A stretch of DNA of 64,000 nt from CAZTPJ01 sp964614515 (GTDB lineage: Bacteria > Planctomycetota > Phycisphaerae > Phycisphaerales > UBA1924): NCBI GenBank assembly GCA_964614515.1, contig CAZTPJ010000010.1, forward strand, positions 3,493-67,492, read 5' to 3'. How positions within the stretch are numbered: position 1 is the stretch's first letter; each line of letters begins with the position of its first letter. This document shows positions 60,501-64,000 of the stretch, in pieces. The notes below the pieces were generated by a model, which was not told the DNA's origin, did not search any database, and saw only the letters and a program-made list of their open reading frames with translations. The position numbers were made by a program, and so were the translations under genes.

Positions 60501-61943
60501 TCAGTGCTGCTGCTCCTGCTCGACGCGCGCCCCGAGAATCGGCGACACGCGCGAGACTACGCGCTCGAGCGTGCGAATGTCCCGCGCTTCGGCGTTGAGG
60601 CGAAGCAGCGGCTCGGTATTGCTCTTGCGCACGTTCATCCACCACCCTTCGCGGTCGAACGCGTCGATCGAGAGGCCGTCGAGTTCGTCGATGTGCCCTG
60701 TGCCCCGGAGTTCCGACCGCAGTTCCTCGATGGCCGCATCCTTTTCTTCGATGCGGAAGTTGATCTCCCCGCTCTGAACATACCGCGCCAGCGGCTTGAA
60801 GATGTCGCTGACGCGCTTGCCGGTCCGCGCGATGGCGTTGAGGGTGACAGCCATCGCGATCACGCCGGAGTCTGCACAGAAGTTGTCACGGAAGTAGAAG
60901 TGGCCCGAGAGTTCGCCGCCAAAGGCCGCGCCCGTCTCGGCCATCTTCGCCTTCATGAACACATGGCCCACACGCGATCGCACCGGCGTGCCCCCGGCCT
61001 TGCGCACTTCCTCCTCCACCGCCTTGCTTGATCGCAGGTCATACACGATCGGACTGCCCGGGTGCTTCGCCAGGAACGACTTGGCGAGGAAGGCCGTAAG
61101 GTGATCGCACCCGATGATCTGCGACTTCTCATCCACGATCACCAGGCGATCCGCATCCCCGTCAAAGCAGATGCCAAAGTCGGCCTTGAGTTCAAGCACG
61201 GCCGCCTGCACATGACGCAGGTTGTACGCCACGAGCGGATTCGGCTCGTGCGCGAAACTCCCCGTCGAGTAGTCATAGTTGATCTCGATGATCTCAAGGC
61301 CGGGCACGCCCTCGCCCTTCCTGCCAAAGATCTTGGGCACGACCAGCCCGGCCATCGCGTTGCTCGCATCCACCACCACGCGAAGGGGCTTGCTCGCCTT
61401 GAACGCGGACATGTCGAGACAGTTCAGANNNNNNNNNNCGTGCGCCTTGTACGGCTCCCAGAGGTCGCGCTGCTGCACACGGCCGCCGGCCTTCTGCACC
61501 GTGGCCCGCTCGACCATGGCCGCGAACTTGCGAATGTCCGAGAGGCCCGTGGCCTCGCCGACGGGCTTGGCCTTGCGCTTGGAGATCTTGAAGCCGTTGT
61601 AGTTCGGGGGGTTGTGGCTGGCCGTGGTCATCACGCCGCCGGCGCAGTCAAGATGATTGATCGCGAAGTAGATGAACGGCGTGTCCACCAGGCCCACGTC
61701 GATCACATCCCCGCCCTGATCGGTGATGCCCGCGATCACTTCGCTCGAGAGCGAGGGGCTGGAGCGGCGCATGTCCCTGCCGACAATGATGTTGCGCATC
61801 ATCGGCGTCATGTCGCCCACGGCCGCGGCTTCTCCACGGAGAAACTTGCTGGTGCCGTAACCGATCTGCCACGCCAGCGTTTCGTTGAGCAGGTCCGGAT
61901 AGGTTCCGCGGATGTCGTAGGCCTTGAACACCCGCCCGAGCAT
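60501..61943 (-). CDS. Phosphomannomutase/phosphoglucomutase
   Basis: Alpha-D-phosphohexomutase of 480 residues, interconverting hexose 6- and 1-phosphates for polysaccharide precursors. It starts at ATG 61943 with FKAYDIRGTYPDLLN. The catalytic phosphoserine is Ser109 in TTASHNPPNYNG. The metal loop is DGDADR, the sugar loop GGELSGHFYF, and the phosphate loop RKSNTEPLLRL at the C-terminus. Ten Ns (61429-61438) interrupt the gene. The frame continues on both sides, and the gap fits the few residues normally found after EPYKAH. It is complete otherwise. Confidence 0.94.
   Translation of the reverse strand: MLGRVFKAYDIRGTYPDLLNETLAWQIGYGTSKFLRGEAAAVGDMTPMMRNIIVGRDMRRSSPSLSSEVIAGITDQGGDVIDVGLVDTPFIYFAINHLDCAGGVMTTASHNPPNYNGFKISKRKAKPVGEATGLSDIRKFAAMVERATVQKAGGRVQQRDLWEPYKAHXXXXLNCLDMSAFKASKPLRVVVDASNAMAGLVVPKIFGRKGEGVPGLEIIEINYDYSTGSFAHEPNPLVAYNLRHVQAAVLELKADFGICFDGDADRLVIVDEKSQIIGCDHLTAFLAKSFLAKHPGSPIVYDLRSSKAVEEEVRKAGGTPVRSRVGHVFMKAKMAETGAAFGGELSGHFYFRDNFCADSGVIAMAVTLNAIARTGKRVSDIFKPLARYVQSGEINFRIEEKDAAIEELRSELRGTGHIDELDGLSIDAFDREGWWMNVRKSNTEPLLRLNAEARDIRTLERVVSRVSPILGARVEQEQQH
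61429..61438. other. Assembly gap (10 Ns) inside phosphomannomutase
   Basis: Ten undefined bases. The reading frame is kept across them and domain spacing suggests that little or nothing is missing. Confidence 0.99.
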
Positions 61944-62013
61944 TGGAATTCCCTGAGTTCGTGTCACGTCATAACAATAGGCCCACACTTCGCCAACATC
62001 GACAATATCAGGG

Positions 62014-63999
62014 TTATGTTTGGGTTGTTTCGCCTTCAGAGTCCACCAACACCCGGATTCCCCTTGGCAAAGCGTCCACGAACCAACGCCCGTACCACGC
62101 CGACGAGATCCGCGGATCCAGCACCACGATCCGCCCCGTATCGGTCTTGGACCGGATCAGACGACCGAAGCCCTGCTTGAAGCGAATCACCGCCCGAGGC
62201 AGCGAGTCCTCCTTGAACCCATCCCCCCCCCGCGACGCGATCAACTCAAGCCGCGCTTCGTTCAGCGGTCGATCCGGCGGATCGAACGGCAATCGCGTGA
62301 TGATGACATTGCGAAGCCCATGCCCGCGCACATCCACACCCTGCCAGAACGTCGCGGCGCCCAACAGCACCGAGTTCTCATCCTCGCGAAATCGCTCCAG
62401 CAGTCCACCGCGAACACCATCGCGCCCCTGCACCAGCAGCGGCAAACCAAGCGTGCGCAGGTCATCCTCAACGAGCGCCGCCACGGCCTCAAGCGTGGCA
62501 AAACTCGTGAAGAGGACAAACGCGCCGCCGCGCGTCGCCGCCACATGATGCACGATGCGCTCGGCCAGCGCCCGGTTATATCGCTTGACGGGGGACTCGC
62601 CCGCTTGGCCGGATGCTGCGCGACCGCCCCCCCCTCGCTCACTGGTGCGGGGTTCCCGCGAGCCGCTTGGGTTCGGCACCGCGCGATCGATGTGCATCGT
62701 CACCTGCGTGTCGAACGAGAACGGACTGCCGAGCAGGAGCGTGCGCGAGCCATCACACCCCAGCCGGGACCTGATGTGCTCGAACGGATCGCGTCGCGAA
62801 TCGCGTGAGCCGCTCGACGTCGCCAGCGTCGCGCTCGTCAGTGTCACGCTGCGCTCGTTCGTGAACAGATGCTCGCGAAGCATCGGCCCCACTTCGACCG
62901 GCGCGGAACGCAACTCAACACGCGGACGTGAACGATCACCCTGCATCTCAACCCAATACACGCTCGCGGACAGCGACTGATCGACAAAGGCCGCGGCCGT
63001 CGCCGCCATGTCCGCCGCACGCTTGGCATACATCGTCAAGTCAAACTTCTCGGCCTCATCCTTCACAACGTCGCGCACGGCCTTGAGCCGCAGCGACAGG
63101 TCCGTCAGTGCGGCCGTGAGTTCATTTTCAACCATGCTGGCGAATCGCACGCGTCCCGAGCCGATCTCGCCGGATTCCACCAGCGCTGTCCACGCATCAA
63201 AGAACTCGCTCGCGGCGCGCATCGCGGCCACCGTCGCGTTGATCGCCGCGTCCACCGCCTGGATGTCCACCCCCAGCACGCGCAGATGATCCAGGTACCC
63301 CTTGCGCCGTCGCATGTCGAACAACTGTCGCAGCAGAAACTCCACGCGCCCCTGCGTCAGCGACAGGCCGAAGTGATCGCTGGCGACATCTTCAACGTTG
63401 TGCGCCTCGTCGAGAATCACATGCTGATAGTCCGGCAGCATCTTCGCGCCGCCCGCACGAAGCGCCAGGTCCGCGAAGAAGATCGCGTGATTGCAGATGA
63501 GCAGGTTCGCCGCCTCCGCCTGACGACGCGATCGCTGATAAAAGCACCGCTTGTAATGCGGACAGTTGCGACCCATGCAGTTTTCGGCGTCGCTTTGCGC
63601 GTATTCCCACACGGCCGGACGCTCCAGCCGCGGCAGCGTCGCGAGCGAGCCATCGGTTGTCGAATACGCCCAATCCTCGATGACGTGCAGCGATGCGAGC
63701 GAGGCCGGCTCGCTGAAGAGTCGATCCTGCCGCTTGGACGCCAGTTCGAGCCGGCGAATGCTCAGATAGTTGCCGCGACCCTTGACCAGTGCCGGGCGCA
63801 ACTCGCCGGACCAACCATCCACCCCCCCCGCTTGACTGATCGTCGCCGCCAGCAGAGGGATGTCGCGCTTGACCAGTTGCTCCTGCAGGGCGATGGTGTG
63901 CGTGGCCACGACCACAACCTCGCCGTGCGCCAGACATCGCATGATCGCGGGCACGAGATACGCGAACGACTTGCCCACGCCCGTCCCCGCTTCGACCAT
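62014..63999 (-). CDS. DinG/XPD-type ATP-dependent DNA helicase (5' partial)
   Basis: Superfamily 2 helicase. The N-terminus lies beyond the window; the frame starts within Walker A (EAGTGVGKSFAYLVPAI). Visible parts are VVVATHTIALQEQLVKRDIP (motif Ia), KGRGNYLSIRRL, the cysteine cluster ENCMGRNCPHYKRCFY, LICNHAIFFAD, DEAH box VILDEAHNVED, and the C-terminal helicase motifs SATL, GAATFWQGVDVRG and FGRLIRSKTDTGRIVVLDPR. Three of four iron-sulfur cysteines are present with E. coli DinG spacing. The first ligand, normally in NYLC, is serine. Two C tracts of eight or nine bases (62223, 62626) lie in the gene. Confidence 0.9.
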   Translation of the reverse strand: MVEAGTGVGKSFAYLVPAIMRCLAHGEVVVVATHTIALQEQLVKRDIPLLAATISQAGGVDGWSGELRPALVKGRGNYLSIRRLELASKRQDRLFSEPASLASLHVIEDWAYSTTDGSLATLPRLERPAVWEYAQSDAENCMGRNCPHYKRCFYQRSRRQAEAANLLICNHAIFFADLALRAGGAKMLPDYQHVILDEAHNVEDVASDHFGLSLTQGRVEFLLRQLFDMRRRKGYLDHLRVLGVDIQAVDAAINATVAAMRAASEFFDAWTALVESGEIGSGRVRFASMVENELTAALTDLSLRLKAVRDVVKDEAEKFDLTMYAKRAADMAATAAAFVDQSLSASVYWVEMQGDRSRPRVELRSAPVEVGPMLREHLFTNERSVTLTSATLATSSGSRDSRRDPFEHIRSRLGCDGSRTLLLGSPFSFDTQVTMHIDRAVPNPSGSREPRTSERGGGGRAASGQAGESPVKRYNRALAERIVHHVAATRGGAFVLFTSFATLEAVAALVEDDLRTLGLPLLVQGRDGVRGGLLERFREDENSVLLGAATFWQGVDVRGHGLRNVIITRLPFDPPDRPLNEARLELIASRGGDGFKEDSLPRAVIRFKQGFGRLIRSKTDTGRIVVLDPRISSAWYGRWFVDALPRGIRVLVDSEGETTQT

Positions 64000-64000
64000 C

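Noticed and set aside
1..64000. Prophage, insertion sequence, tRNA or rRNA genes
   Set aside because: No transposase, integrase, phage structural gene or recognisable tRNA/rRNA sequence was seen by reading. A tRNA scan could not be run.

Overview
The window reads as chromosomal DNA of a Planctomycetota bacterium, probably class Phycisphaerae. The inference rests on high GC, a secreted beta-helix protein ending in a duplicated aspartate-rich dockerin-like C-terminus of the kind common in Phycisphaerae, a PEP-CTERM-type surface protein, membrane proteins with CxxC zinc ribbons, and many short GC-rich palindromic repeats between genes. A run of 10 Ns at 61429-61438 shows that this is an assembled scaffold, possibly metagenomic. 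The first gene (rmuC) and the last (a DinG-type helicase) are cut by the window edges.

From about 1.3 to 29.1 kb there is a nearly complete flagellar assembly locus, all on the minus strand. Read in transcription order it is: FlgN-like chaperone, histidine kinase, sigma-54 activator, flgB, flgC, fliE, fliF, fliG, fliH, fliI, fliJ, MotE/YlxF-like protein, fliK, flgD, a TIGR02530-like flagellar protein, flgE, fliL, fliN, fliO, fliP, fliQ, fliR, flhB, flhA, flhF, a small membrane protein, and fliA. This closely follows the fla/che operon order of Bacillus. No fliM lies between fliL and fliN, and no flhG follows flhF. The kinase/activator pair and FliA suggest a sigma-54 then sigma-28 transcription hierarchy. 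A 1.9-kb insertion of repeats and two small orphan genes sits between flhA and flhF.

From 29 to 42.4 kb there are genes of the cell envelope and of a type II secretion/type IV pilus-like machine: a large TPR membrane protein, a secretin with a long Thr/Pro-rich tail, a TPR lipoprotein, a GspE/PilB ATPase and a GspF/PilC platform protein. Among them are a DUF3800 protein, a double-length 6-carboxytetrahydropterin synthase and an exported glutathione peroxidase.

From 42.4 to 64 kb the genes are mostly metabolic or hypothetical: DUF1015, PEP-CTERM protein, HU, beta-helix protein, methyltransferase, two zinc-ribbon membrane proteins, sucC, a sugar dehydrogenase, a large secreted protein, glycosyltransferase 9, a membrane P-loop NTPase, phosphomannomutase and a DinG-like helicase. 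The intergenic spaces are very rich in repeats.

The most unusual content is this repeat landscape: several palindromic families, two separate 21-bp-period tandem arrays, small orphan genes each bracketed by a pair of repeat copies, a kinase whose C-terminal tail is encoded by a palindromic repeat, and many runs of 8-12 C or G inside coding sequences.
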